DNA from: Inia geoffrensis
Taxonomy: Eukaryota > Chordata > Mammalia > Artiodactyla > Iniidae
Assembly: GCA_036417435.1 (NCBI GenBank)
Contig: CM070910.1
Span: forward strand, 74,012,784 to 74,076,783
DNA length: 64,000 nucleotides
Direction of reading: 5' to 3'
The notes beneath the pieces were generated by a model. It made no database searches. It was given only the letters and a program-made list of their open reading frames with translations, and was not told where the DNA came from. Shown here in pieces: positions 14,520 to 27,550 of this stretch (its first letter is position 1; each line of letters begins with the position of its first letter). A program made the translations under genes and the position numbers.

Positions 14520-16365
14520 CCATTCCCTAACCCTAAACCTAACGCGAATCCTAACCCTGATCCTCACCCTAAGCCTTACCCTCATCCGTGCCCTAATCTT
14601 AACCAGGACACCAACACTAACTCGTGCCCTCACACGTACGCTAACCCTAAACCGCAGCTGTACCCTAACCTGTACCCTAATCCCTCTCCATTCCCTAACC
14701 CTAACCCTAACCTGAAACCTAACCCTGACACTCACCCTAAACTTTACCCTCACCCGTGTCCTAATTTTAACCAGTGCATCAACATTAACCCATGCCCTCT
14801 TACGTAGGCTAACCCTAAACCATTGCCGTACACTAACCTGTACCCTAATCAATTCCCATTCCCTAACCATAACCCTAACCCAAACGCTTAACGTGACCCT
14901 CTTCCGAGGCCTTGCCCTCACCCGTGCCCTAATCGTAACAGGTACACTAACACTAACTAGTGACCTCACATGTACGCTAACCCTTAAACATCATCGTACA
15001 CTAAATTGTACCCTAATCCCTCCACATTCCCTAACCCTAACCCTAACCCGAATCGTAAACCTGAACATCACCCGAACCCTTACCCTCACACGTGCCCTAA
15101 TCTTAACCAGCACACCATCACTAATTCATGGACTCACACGTACGCTAACCCTTAAGCGTTGTCGTACCCTAAACTGTACCCTAATCCCTCCCCATTCCCT
15201 AACCCTAACCCTAAACCGAATCCTAACCCTGACCCTCACCTGAAGCCTTACCCTCACCCGTGCCTTAATCTTAACCAGGTCACTAACACTAACTCTTGCC
15301 CTCACACGAACAGTAACCTTTAAGCACTGTCGTACCCCAAACTGTACCCTAATCCCTCCCGATTCCCTAAGCCTAAACCTAACCAAAACCCTGAACGTGA
15401 CCCTTTTCCGAGGCCTTACATTCACCGGTCCCTTGTCTTAACCAGTACACCAACACTAACATGTGCCCTCACAATTATGCGAACCCTTAAGCGTTGTCAT
15501 ACCCTAGCCTGTACCCTAATCCCTCTCCATTCCCTAACCTTAACAATAACCGGAATCCTAACCCTGTCCCTCACCCAAAGCCTTACCCTCACCCATGCCC
15601 TAATCTTAACCAGGACACCAACACTAACTCGTGCCCTCAAACGTACGCTAACCCTAAACCGCTGCTGTACCCTTACCTGTACCCTAATCCCTCTCCATTC
15701 CCGAACCCTAACCCTAACCTGAAACCTAATCCTGACACTCACCCTAAACTTTACCCTCACCCGTGTCCTAATTTTAACCAGTACATGAACACTAACCCAT
15801 GCCCTCTTACGTAGGTTAACCCTAAATCATTGCCGTACCCTAACCTGTACCCTAATCAACCCCCATTCCCTAACCATAACCCTAACCCAAACCATTAACG
15901 TGACCCTCTTCCGAGGCCTTACAATCACCCGTGCCCTAATCGTAACCAGTACACTAACACTAACTAGTGACCTCACACGTGCGCTAACCATTAAGCATCA
16001 TCGTACCCTAAACTGTACCCTAATCCCTCCCCATTCCCTAACCCTAACCCTAAAACGAATCCTAACTATGACCCTCACCCGAAGCCTTACACTCACCCGT
16101 GCCCTAATCTTAACCAGGACACCAACACTAACTCGTGCCCTCACACGTACGCTAACCCTTAAGTGTCACTGTACCCTAAACTGTACCCTAATCCCTCCGC
16201 ATTCCCAACCCTAACCCTAACCCGAATCGTAAACCTGACCCTCACCCGAACCCTTACCCTCACCCGTGCCCTAATCTTAACCAGCACACCAACACTAATT
16301 AGTGGCCTCACACGTACGCTAACCCTTAAGCACTGTCGTACCCTAAACTGTACCCTAATCCCTCC

Positions 16366-16533
16366 CAATTCCCTAACCCTAACCCTAACACGAATCCTAA
16401 CTCTGACCCTCACCCGAAGCCTTACCCTCACCCGTGCCCTAATCTTAACCAGGACACCACCACTAACTCGTGCCCTCACACGTACGCTAACTCTTAAGCA
16501 TTGTCATACCCTAAATTGTACCCTAATCCTTCC
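16366..16533 (+). repeat. Representative 168-bp monomer (28 hexamers)
   Basis: This copy is close to the canonical form. It opens with CCAATTCCC, runs through three near-perfect CCCTAA units, then diverged hexamers, and returns to CCATTCCC exactly 168 bases later. Hexamers 6, 7 and 10 of the canonical unit (TGACCC, TCACCC, TCACCC) are the complements of the TCAGGG and TGAGGG telomere variant repeats. Two short palindromes characterise the canonical 3' third, CGTACG and CTTAAG, separated by about 10 bp; this copy keeps CGTACG and CTTAAG. The length is near that of a nucleosome plus linker, as for many satellites. About eight to nine monomer subtypes occur in the window and are distinguished by their hexamer variants. 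Confidence 0.93.
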
Positions 16534-16538
16534 CCATT

Positions 16539-16559
16539 CCCTAACCCTAACCCTAACCC
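16539..16559 (-). other. Example of the recurring G-quadruplex / i-motif block
   Basis: Four CCC runs separated by TAA lie within 21 bases, giving four GGG runs with three-base loops on the - strand. This is the canonical telomeric quadruplex pattern. The same block recurs at the start of every monomer whose first variant hexamer is CGAATC after CCC. It is weakened to three runs in monomers that read TAACACG instead. Confidence 0.85.
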
Positions 16560-16980
16560 GAATCCTAAACCTGAGCCTCACCCTAAGCCTTACCCTCACC
16601 CGTGACCTAATGTTAACCAATACACCATCACTAAACCGTGCCCTCAAACGTACGCTAACCCTAAACCGCAGCCGTACTCTAACCTGTTCCCTAATACCTC
16701 TCCATTCCCTAACCCTAACCCTAACCTGAACCCTAACCCTGACACTCACCTGAAGATTTACCCTCACCCATGTCCTAATTTTAAACAGTCCATCAACACT
16801 AACCCATGCCCTCCAACGTAGGCTAACACTAAACCGTTGCCTTGCCCTACGCTGTTCGCTAATCCCTCCCATTGCCTATCCCTAACCCTAACCCCATCCC
16901 TAAACCTGACCCTCTTCCGAGGCCCTACCCTAACCCATGCCTTAATCTTAACCAGTACACAAACACTAACTCCTGCCCTC

Positions 16981-19891
16981 ACACGTACGCTAACCCTTAA
17001 GCATTGTCGTACCCTAAAGTGTACCCTAATCCCTCATCATTCCCTAACCCTAACCCAAGCCCGAATCCTAACCCTGACCCTCACCTGCAGCCTTACCCTC
17101 ACCCATGCCCTAATCTTAACCAGGACACCAACACTAACACTTGCCCTCACACGAACAGTAACCATTAAGCACTGTCGTACCCTAAACTGTACCCTAATCC
17201 CTCCCCATTCCCTAACCATAACCCTAACACGAATCCTAACCCTGACCCTCACCCGAAGCCTTACCCTCACTCGTGCCCCAATCTTAACCAGGACACCAAC
17301 ACTAACTCGTCCCCTCACACGTAGGCTAACCCTTAAGCGTTGTCATAGCCTAAATTGTACCCTAATCCCTCCCCATTCCCTAACCCTAACCCTAACCCGA
17401 ATCCTAACCCTGAGCCTCACCCTAAGCCTTACCCTCATCCGTGACCTAATCTTAACCAATACACCATCACTAAACCGTGCTCTCAAACGTACGCTAACCC
17501 TAAACCGCAGTCGTACCCTAACCTGTACCCTAATCCCTCTCCATTCCCTAAGCCTGACCCTAACCCGAACCCTAACCCTGACACTCACCCGACGATTTAC
17601 CCTCACCCCTGTCCTAATTTTAAACAGTCCATCAACACTAAACCATGCCCTCCAACGTAGGCTAACACTAAACCGTTGCCGTGCCCTACCCTGTACCCTA
17701 ATACCTCCCATTGTCTAACCCTAACCCTACCCCATCCCTAAACCTGACCCTCTTCGGAGGCTCTACCCTAACCCATGCCCTAATTTTAACCAGTACACCA
17801 ACACTAACTCGTGCCCTCACAATTATGCGAACCCTTAAGCGTTGTCGTACCCTAGCCTGTTCCCTAATCCCTCTCCATTCCCTAAAACTAACCCTAACAC
17901 GAATCCTAAAGCTGACCCTCACCCGAAACCTTACCCTCACCCATGTCCTAATCTTAACCAATACACCATCACTAAACTGTGCTCTCTCACGTACGCTAAC
18001 CCCAAACCGCAGCCGTACCCTAACCTGTACCCTAATCCCTCTCCATTCCCTAACCCTAACCCTAACCCGAACCCTAACCCTGACACTCACCTGAAGATTT
18101 CCCCTCACCCGTGTCCTAATTTTAAACAGTCTATCAACACTAACTCATGCCCTCCAACGAAGGCTAACACTAAATCGTTGCCATGCCCTACCGTGTTCGC
18201 TAATCCCTCCCATTGCCTAACCCTAACCCTAGCCCCATCCCTAAACCTGACCCTCTTCCGAGGCCCTACCCTAACTCATGCCCTAATCTTAAACAGTACA
18301 CAAACACTAACTCCTGCCCTCAAACGTACACTAACCCTTAAGCGTTGTCGTACCCTATCCTTCAGCCTGATCCCTCCCCATTCCCTAACCCTAACCCTAA
18401 CCCAAACCGTGAACGTGACCCTTTTCCTAGGACTTACCCTCACCGGTGCCCTTGTCTTAACCAGTACACCAACACTAATTCGTGCCCTCACAATTATGCG
18501 AACCCTTAAGCGTTGTCGTACCCTAGTCTGTACCCTATTCCCTCTCCATTCACTACCCCTAACCCTAACCCGAATCCTAACCGTGACCCTCACCCGAAGC
18601 CTTACCCTCACCCGTGCCCTAATCTTAACCAGGACACCAACACTAACTCGTGCCCTCACATGTACGCTAACCCTAAACTGCAGCTGTACCATAACCTGTA
18701 CACTAATCCCTCTCCATTCCCTAACCCTAACCCTAACCTGAAACCTAACCCTGATAGTCAACCTAAACTTTACCCTCACCCGTGTCCTAATTTTAACCAG
18801 TACATCAACACTAACCCATGCACTCTTACGTAGGCTAACCCTAAACCATTGCCGTACCCTAACCTGTACCATGATTAATCCCCATTCCCTAACCATAACC
18901 CTAACCCAAAGCCTTAACGTGACCCTCTTCCGAGACCTTACCCTCACCCGTGCCCTAATCGTAACCAGTGCACTAACACTAACTAGTGACCTCACAAGTA
19001 CGCTAACCCTTAAGCGTCAACATACCCTAAATTGTAGCCTAAATCCTCCCCATTCCCTAACCCTAACCCTAACCCGAATTGTAAACCTGACCCTCACCCG
19101 AACACTTACCCTCACCCGTGCCCTAATCTTAACCAGCACAGCAACACTAATTTGTGCCCTCACACGTACGCTAACCCTTAAGCCTTGTCATACCCTAAAT
19201 TGTACCCTAAACCCTCCCCATTCCCTAACCCTAACCCTAACCCGAATCCTAACCCTGAACCTCACCCTAAGCCTTACCCTCACCCGTGACCTAATCTTAA
19301 CCAATACACCATCACTAAACCATGCCCTCAAACGTACGCTAACCCTAAACCGCAGTCGTACCCTAAACTGTACCCTAATCCCTCCCCATTCCCTATCCCT
19401 AACCCTAACACGAATCCTAACCCTGAACCTCACCCGAAGCCTTACCCTCACCCGTGCCCTAATGTTAACCAGGACACCAACACTAACTCGTGCCCTCACA
19501 CGTACGCTAACCCTTAAGCCTTGTCATACCCTAAATTGTACCCTAAACCCTCCCCATTCCCTAACCCTAACCCTAACCCGAATCCTAACCCTGAGCCTCA
19601 CCCTAAGCCTTACCCTCACCCGTGACCTAATCTTAACCAATACACCATCACTAAACCATGCCCTCAAACGTACGCTAACCCTAAACCGCAGTCGTACCCT
19701 AACCTGTACCCTAATCCCTCTCCATTCCCTAAGCCTAACCCTAACACAAACCCTAACCCTGACACTCACCCGACGATTTACCCTCACCCCTGTCCTAATT
19801 TTAAACAGTCCATCAACACTAAACCATGCCCTCCAACGTAGCCTAACACTAAACCGTTGCCGTGCCCTACCCTGTACCCTAATCCCTCCCA
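16981..19891 (+). repeat. Precursor HOR block M1
   Basis: This block matches M2 (21,121-23,523). The offset is 4,140 bp at its left end and 3,638 then 3,632 bp at its right end; the changes are three monomers and then 6 bp. Its last 2,181 bp (17,711-19,891), about 13 monomers, carry the same subtype order as the 12-mer HOR of the core, including the TGTACCATGATTAATCC block near 18,866. That block, usually TGATCAATCC, marks core-type units. It looks like the ancestor or an outgroup of the core array. Confidence 0.78.
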
Positions 19892-20558
19892 TTGTCTAAC
19901 CCTAACCCTACCCCATCCCTAAACCTGACCCTCTTCGGAGGCCCTACCCTAACCCATGCCCTAATCTTAACCAGTACACCAACACTAACTCGTGCCCTCA
20001 CAAATATGCGAACCCTTAAGCGTTGTCGTACCCTAGCCTGTTCCCTAATCCCTCTCCATTCCCTAACCCTAACCCTAACACGAATCCTAAAGCTGACCCT
20101 CACCCGAAACCTTACCCTCACCCATGCCCTAATCTTAACCAATACACCATCACTAAACCGTGCTCTCACACGTACGCTACCCCTAAACCGCAGCCGTACC
20201 CTAACGTGTACCCTAATCCCTCTCCATTCCCTAACCCTAACCCTAACCCGAACCCTAACCCTGACACTCACCTGAAGATTTACCCTCACCCATGTCCTAA
20301 TTTTAAACAGTCCATCAACACTAACCCATGCCCTCCAACGTAGGCTAACACTAAATCGTTGCCTTGCCCTACCCTGTTCGCTAATCCCTCCCATTGCCTA
20401 AGCCTAACCCTAACCCCATCCCTAAACCTGACCCTCTTCCGAGGCCCTACCCTAACCCATGCCCTAATCTTAACCAGTACACAAGCACTAACTCGTGCCC
20501 TCAAACGTACGCTAACGCTTTAGCGTTGTCGTACCCTATCCTGTACCCTAATCCCTCC

Positions 20559-20672
20559 CCATTCCCTAACCCTAACCCTAACCCTAACCCTAACCCTAAC
20601 CCTAACCCTAACCCTAACCCTAACCCTAACCCTAAGCTGCAGCTGTACCCTAACCTGTACCCTAATCCCTCT
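20559..20672 (+). repeat. Shortened 114-bp (19-hexamer) monomer holding the pure tract
   Basis: The anchors CCATTCCC at 20,559 and TCATTCTC at 20,673 are 114 bp apart, that is 19 hexamers in place of 28. Twelve are perfect CCCTAA. The normal diverged centre of the monomer is absent, and the sequence exits at GCTGCAGCTGTACCC into a normal monomer tail. Both edges remain in hexamer phase with the surrounding array. Confidence 0.9.
20564..20635 (+). repeat. Perfect telomeric repeat, (CCCTAA)12, 72 bp
   Basis: This is an uninterrupted run of 12 CCCTAA units, equal to TTAGGG on the - strand. Elsewhere in the window runs reach only about three or four perfect units before a variant hexamer. Such a tract can bind telomere-repeat proteins and can fold into a G-quadruplex on the - strand. 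It may be a recently inserted or gene-converted telomere segment, or an expansion of the short CCCTAA run that begins each monomer. Confidence 0.97.
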
Positions 20673-21120
20673 TCATTCTCTAACCCTAACCCTAACCTGA
20701 AACCTCACCCTGACACTCACCCTAAACTTTACCCTCACCTGGGTCCTAATTTTAACCAGTACATCAACACTAACCCATGCCCTCTTACGTAGGCTAACCC
20801 TAAACCATTGCCGTACCCTAACCTGTACCCTAATCAATCCCGATTCCCTAACCATAACCCTAACCCAAACCCTTAACGTGACCTTCTTCCGAGGCTTTAC
20901 ACTCACCCGTGCCCTAATCGTAACCAGTACACTAACACTAGCTAGTGACCTCACAAGTACGCTAACCCTTAAGGGTCATCGTACCCGAAACTGTACCCTA
21001 ATCCCTCCCCATTCCCTAACCCTAACCCTAACCCGAATCGTAAACCTAACCCTCACCCGAACCCTTAGCCTCACCCGTGCCCTAATCTTAAGCAGCACAG
21101 CAACACTAATTCGTGCCCTC

Positions 21121-23523
21121 ACACGTACGCTAACCCTTAAGCATTGTCGTACCCTAAAGTGTACCCTAATCACTCATCATTCCCTAACCCTAACCCTAAC
21201 CCGAATCCTAACCCTGACCCTCACCTGCAGCCTTACCCACACCAATGCCCTAATCTTAAACAGGACACTAACACTAACACTTGCCCTCACACGAACAGTA
21301 ACCCTTAAGCACTGTCGTACCCTAAACAGTACCCTAATCCCTCCCCATTCCCTAACCATAACCCTAACACGAATCCTAACCCTGACCCTCACCCGAAGCC
21401 TTACCCTCACTCGTGCCCCAATCTTAACCAGGACACCAACACTAACTCGTAACCTCACACGTAGGCTAACCCTTAAGCGTTGTCATAGCCTAAATTGTAC
21501 CCTAATCCCTCCCCATTCCCTAACCCTAACCGTACCCCGAATCCTAACCCTGAGCCTCACCCTAAGGCTTACCCTCATCCGTGACCTTATCTTAACCAAT
21601 ACACCATCACTAAACCGTGCTCTCACACGTACGCTAACCCTAAACCTCAGCCGTACCCTAACCTGTACCCTAATCCGTCTCCATTCCCTAACCCTAACCC
21701 TAACCCGAACCCTAACCCTGACACTCACCTGAAGATTTCCCCTCACCCGTGTCCTAATTTTAAACAGTCCATCAACACTAACTCATGCCCTCCAATGTAG
21801 GCTAACACTAAATCGTTGCCATGCCCTACCGTGTTCGCCAATCCCTCCCATTGCCTAACCCTAACCCTAGCCCCATCCCTAAGCCTGACCCTCTTCCGAG
21901 GCCCTACACTAACTCATGCCCTAACCTTAAACAGTACACAAACACTAACTCCTGCCCTCAAACGTACACTAACCCTTAAGCGTTGTCGTACCCTATCCTT
22001 CAGCCTGATCCCTCCCCATTCCCTAACCCTAACCCTAACCCAAACCGTGAACGTGACCCTTTTCCTAGGACTTACCCTCACCGGTGCCCTTGTCTTAACC
22101 AGTACACCAACACTAACTCGTTCCCTCACAATTATGCGAACCCTTAAGCGTTGTCGTACCCTAGTCTGTACCCTATTCCCTCTCCATTCCCTACCCCTAA
22201 CCCTAACCCGAATCCCAACCGTGACCCTCACCCGAAGCCTTACCCTCACCCGTGCCCTAAATTTAACCAGGACACCAACACTAACTCGTGCCCTCACATG
22301 TACGCTAACCCTAAACCGCAGCTGTACCATAACCTGTACACTAATCCCTCTCCATTCCCTAACCCTAACCTGAAACCTAACCCTGATAGTCAACTTAAAC
22401 TTTACCCTCACCCGTGTCCTAATTTTAACCAGTACATCAACACTAACCCATGCACTCTTACGTAGGCTAACCCTAAACCATTGCCGTACCCTAACCTGTA
22501 CCATGATCAATCCCCATTCCCTAACCATAACCCTAACCCAAACCCTTAACGTGACCCTCTTCCGAGACCTTACCCTCACACGTGCCCTAATCGTAACCAG
22601 TGCACTAACACTAACTAGTGACCTCACACGTACGCTAACCCTTAAGCGTCAACATACCCTAAATTGTAGCCTAAATCCTCCCCATTCCCTAACCCTAACC
22701 CTAACCCGAATTGTAAACCTGACCCTCACCCGAACCATTACCCTCACCCGTGCCCTAATCTTAACCAGCACAGCAACACTAATTTGTGCCCTCACACGTA
22801 CGCTAACCCTTAAGCCTTGTCATACCCTAAATTGTACCCTAAACCCTCCCCATTCCCTAACCCTAACCCTAACCCGAATCCTAACCCTGAGCCTCACCCT
22901 AAGCCTTACCCTCACCCGTGACCTAATCTTAACCAATACACCATCACTAAACCATGCCCTCAAACGTACGCTAACCCTAAACCGCAGTCGTACCCTAAAC
23001 TGTACCCTAATCCCTCCCCATTCCCTATCCCTAACCCTAACACGAATCCTAACCCTGACCCTCACCCGAAGCCTTACCCTCACCCGTGCCCTAATGTTAA
23101 CCAGGACACCAACACTAACTCGTGCCCTCACACGTACGCTAACCCTTAAGCCTTGTCATACCCTAAATTGTACCCTAAACCCTCCCCATTCCCTAACCCT
23201 AACCCTAACCCGAATCCTAACCCTGAGCCTCACCCTAAGCCTTACCCTCACCCGTGACCTAATGTTAACCAATACACCATCACTAAACCATGCCCTCAAA
23301 CGTACGCTAACCCTAAACCGCAGTCGTACCCTAACCTGTACCCTAATCACTCTCCATTCCCTAAGCCTAACCCTAACCCGAACCCTAACCCTGACACTCA
23401 CCCGACGATTTACCCTCACCCCTGTCCTAATTTTAAACAGTCCATCAACAGTAAACCATGCCCTCCAACGTAGGCTAACACTAAACCGTTGCCGTGCCCT
23501 ACCCTGTACCCTAATCCCTCCCA
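21121..23523 (+). repeat. Precursor HOR block M2, second copy of M1
   Basis: The block starts with the same rare variant as M1 (CTCATCATTCCC, at 21,173 and 17,033) and follows M1 with a three-monomer deletion near 21.6 kb. Its right part carries the core subtype order, including TGTACCATGATCAATCC near 22,498, and leads directly into the first clean 12-mer unit. A 6-bp deletion near 22,360 changes the offset to M1 from 3,638 to 3,632. Confidence 0.78.
22352..22513 (+). repeat. 162-bp monomer, one hexamer deleted
   Basis: CCATTCCC anchors at 22,352 and 22,514 are 162 bp apart. One CCCTAA unit is missing from the run before CTGAAACC. The matching monomers at about 18,715 and in the core HOR units keep the extra hexamer, so this is a clean loss of one telomere unit. 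Confidence 0.88.
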
Positions 23524-25537
23524 TTGTCTAACCCTAACCCTACCCCATCCTTAAACCTGACCCTCTTCGGAGGCCCTACCCTAACCCATGCCCTAATCTT
23601 AACCAGTACACCAACACTAACTCGTGCCCTCACAATTATGCGAACCCTTAAGCGTTGTCGTACCCTAGCCTGTTCCCTAATCCCTCTCCATTCCCTAAAA
23701 CTAACCCTAACACGAATCCTAAAGCTGACCCTCACCCGAAACCTTACCCTCACCCATGCCCTAAACTTAACCAATACACCATCACTAAACCGTGCCCTCA
23801 CACGTACGCTAACCCTAAACCCCAGCCGTACCCTAACCTGTACCCTAATCCCTCTCCATTCCCTAACCCTAACCCTAACCCGAACCCTAACCCTGACACT
23901 CACCTGAAGATTTCCCCTCACCCGTTTCCCAATTTTAAACAGTCCATCAACACTAACTCCTGCCCTCAAACGTACACTAACCCTTAAGCGTTGTCGTACC
24001 CTATCCTTCAGCCTGATCCCTCCCCATTCCCTAACCCTAACCCTAACCCAAACCGTGAACGTGACCCTTTTCCTAGGACTTACCCTCACCGGTGCCCTTG
24101 TCTTAACCAGTACACCAACACTAACTCGTGCCCTCACAATTATGCGAACCCTTAAGCGTTGTCGTACCCTAGTCTGTACCCTATTCCCTCTCCATCCCCT
24201 ACCCCTAACCCTAACCCGAATCCTAACCGTGAACCTCACCCGAAGCCTTACCCTCACCCGTGCCCTAAATTTAACCAGGACACCAACACTAACTCGTGCC
24301 CTCACATGTACGCTAACCCTAAACCGCAGCTGTACCATAAACTGTACACTAATCCCTCTCCATTCCCTAACCCTAACCCTAACCTGAAACCTAACACTGA
24401 TAGTCAACCTAAACTTTACCCTCACCCGTGTCCTAATTTTAACCAGTACATCAACACTAACCCATGCACTCTTACGTAGGCTAACCCTAAACCATTGCCG
24501 TACCCTAACCTGTACCATGATCAATCCCCATTCCCTAACCATAACCCTAACCCAAACCCTTAACGTGACCCTCTTCCGAGACCTTACCCTCACCCGTGCC
24601 CTAATCGTAACCAGTGCACTAACACTAACTAGTGACCTCACACGTACGCTAACCCTTAAGCGTCAACATACCCTAAATTGTAGCCTAAATCCTCCCCATT
24701 CCCTAACCCTAACCCTAACCCGAATTGTAAACCTGACCCTCACCCGAACACTTACCCTCACCCGTACCCTAATCTTAACCAGCACAGCAACACTAATTTG
24801 TACCCTCACACGTACGCTAACCCTTAAGCCTTGTCATACCCTAAATTGTACCCTAAACCCTCCCCATTCCCTAACCCTAACCCTAACCCGAATCCTAACC
24901 CTGAGCCTCACCCTAAGCCTTACCCTCACCCGTGACCTAATCTTAACCAATACACCATCACTAAACCATGCCCTCAAACGTACGCTAACCCTAAACCGCA
25001 GTCGTACCCTAAACTGTACCCTAATCCCTCCCCATTCCCTATCCCTAACCCTAACACGAATCCTAACCCTGAACCTCACCCGAAGCCTTACCCTCACCCG
25101 TGCCCTAATGTTAACCAGGACACCAACACTAACTCGTGCCCTCACACGTACGCTAACCCTTAAGCCTTGTCATACCCTAAATTGTACCCTAAACCCTCCC
25201 CATTCCCTAACCCTAACCCTAACCCGAATCCTAACCCTGAGCCTCACCCTAAGCCTTACCCTCACCCGTGACCTAATCTTAACCAATACACCATCACTAA
25301 ACCATGCCCTCAAACGTACGCTAACCCTAAACCGCAGTCGTACCCTAACCTGTACCCTAATCCCTCTCCATTCCCTAAGCCTAACCCTAACCCGAACCCT
25401 AACCCTGACACTCACCCGACGATTTACCCTCACCCCTGTCCTAATTTTAAACAGTCCATCAACACTAAACCATGCCCTCCAACGTAGCCTAACGCTAAAC
25501 CGTTGCCGTGCCTTACCCTGTACCCTAATCCCTCCCA
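23524..25537 (+). repeat. HOR unit H2, 12 monomers, 2,014 bp
   Basis: This is the first clean unit of the core. Units are defined here from the CCCATTGTCTAACCC marker. The twelve monomers follow a fixed subtype order, and 2,014 is 12 x 168 minus 2. The two missing bases lie at the CCCATTGTC junction and in the following CCCTACCCC. The - strand holds an open frame of 376 codons (23,511-24,641) that recurs in most later units. It is an Arg-Val repeat by-product of the hexamer period, not a gene. Confidence 0.87.
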
Positions 25538-27550
25538 TTGTCTAACCCTAACCCTACCCCATCCCTAAACCTGACCCTCTTCGGAGGCCCTACCCTAACC
25601 CATGCCCTAATCTTAACCAGTACACCAACACTAACTCGTACCCTCACAATTATGCGAACCCTTAAGCGTTGTCGTACCCTAGCCTGTTCCCTAATCCCTC
25701 TCCATTCCCTAAAACTAACCCTAACACGAATCCTAAAGCTGACCCTCACCCGAAACCTTACCCTCACCCATGCCCTAATCTTAACCAATACACCATCACT
25801 AAACCGTGCTCTCACACGTACGCTAACCCTAAACCGCAGCCGTACACTAACCTGTACCCTAATCCCTCTCCATTCCCTAACCCTAACCCTAACACGAACC
25901 CTAACCCTGACACTCACCTGAAGATTTCCCCTCACCCGTGTCCTAATTTTAAACAGTCCATCAACACTAACTCCTGCCCTCAAACGTACACTAACCCTTA
26001 AGTGTTGTCGTACCCTAACCTTCAGCCTGATCCCTCCCCATTCCCTAACCCTAACCCTAACCCAAACCGTGAACATGACCCTTTTCCTAGGACTTACCCT
26101 CACCGGTGCCCTTGTCTTAACCAGTACACCAACACTAACTCGTGCCCTCACAATTATGCGAACCCTTAAGCGTTGTCGTACCCTAGTCTGTACCCTATTC
26201 CCTCTCCATTCCCTACCCCTAACCCTAACCCGAATCCCAACCGTGACCCTCACCCGAAGCCTTACCCTCACCCGTGCCCTAAATTGAACCAGGACACCAA
26301 CACTAACTCGTGCCCTCACATGTACGCTAACCCTAAACCGCAGCTGTACCATAACCTGTACACTAATCCCTCTCCATTCCCTAACCCTAACCCTAACCTG
26401 AAACCTAACCCTGATAGTCAACCTAAACTTTACCCTCACCCGTGTCCTAATTTTAACCAGTACATCAACACTAACCCATGCACTCTTACGTAGGCTAACC
26501 CTAAACCATTGCCGTACCCTAACCTGTACCATGATCAATCCCCATTCCCTAACCATAACCCTAACCCAAACCCTTAACGTGACCCTCTTCCGAGACCTTA
26601 CCCTCACCCGTGCCCTAATCGTAACCAGTGCACTAACACTAACTAGTGACCACACACGTACGCTAACCCTTAAGCGTCAACATACCCTAAATTGTAGCCT
26701 AAATCCTCCCCATTCCCTAACCCTAACCCTAACCCGAATTGTAAACCTGACCCTCACCCGAACACTTACCCTCACCCGTACCCTAATCTTAACCAGCACA
26801 GCAACACTAATTTGTACCCTCACACGTACGCTAACCCTTAAGCCTTGTCATACCCTAAATTGTACCCTAAACCCTCCCCATTCCCTAACCCTAACCCTAA
26901 CCCGAATCCTAACCCTGAGCCTCACCCTAAGCCTTACCCTCACCCGTGACCTAATCTTAACCAATACACCATCACTAAACCATGCCCTCAAACGTACGCT
27001 AACCCTAAACCGCAGTCGTACCCTAAACTGTACCCTAATCCCTCCCCATTCCCTATCCCTAACCCTAACACGAATCCTAACCCTGAACCTCACCCGAAGC
27101 CTTACCCTCACCCGTGCCCTAATGTTAACCAGGACACCAACACTAACTCGTGCCCTCACACGTACGCTAACCCTTAAGCCTTGTCATACCCTAAATTGTA
27201 CCCTAAACCCTCCCCATTCCCTAACCCTAACCCTAACCCGAATCCTAACCCTGAGCCTCACCCTAAGCCTTACCCTCACCCGTGACCTAATCTTAACCAA
27301 TACACCATCACTAAACCATGCCCTCAAACGTACGCTAACCCTAAACCGCAGTCGTACCTAACCTGTACCCTAATCCCTCTCCATTCCCTAAGCCTAACCC
27401 TAACCCGAACCCTAACCCTGACACTCACCCGACGATTTACCCTCACCCCTGTCCTAATTTTAAACAGTCCATCAACACTAAACCATGCCCTCCAACGTAG
27501 CCTAACGCTAAACCGTTGCCGTGCCTTACCCTGTACCCTAATCCCTCCCA
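25538..27550 (+). repeat. HOR unit H3, 12 monomers, 2,013 bp
   Basis: H3 has the same twelve-monomer order as H2, with one further base missing near 27,357 (TCGTACCTAACC instead of TCGTACCCTAACC). This deletion recurs only in H6 (near 33,063), 5,706 bp away. Before about 27,100 H3 differs from H6 at several sites; after that they agree, which places the left edge of the 5.7-kb duplication there. Confidence 0.87.

Larger units (their letters stand above)
12844..16980 (+). repeat. Less ordered, diverged monomers between the left tandem and the central array
   Basis: About 24-25 monomers continue the 168-bp period with mixed subtypes and no long internal HOR. Blocks carrying the CTTCCGAGGCC diagnostic occur at 13,026, 14,893 and 15,900; the last pair is 1,007 bp apart, a six-monomer spacing. 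One base is missing near 16,207 (CATTCCCAACCC) and one monomer near 14.4 kb is chimeric. The region also holds the ends of subtypes that recur at 16,872 and 17,711, an 839-bp, five-monomer spacing. No gene or other element is seen. Confidence 0.85.
19892..21120 (+). repeat. Junction zone between M1 and M2 containing the pure telomeric tract
   Basis: The first part (19,892 to about 20,390) repeats 17,711-18,200 at an offset of 2,181 bp. It then runs into a shortened monomer at 20,559-20,672 that contains 12 perfect CCCTAA units, followed by ordinary diverged monomers up to the start of M2. The 3,632-bp distance between the CCCATTGTCTAACCC markers at 19,892 and 23,524 is neither the normal 12-mer nor an exact multiple of 168, because of the shortened monomer and a 6-bp deletion downstream. 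Confidence 0.8.
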
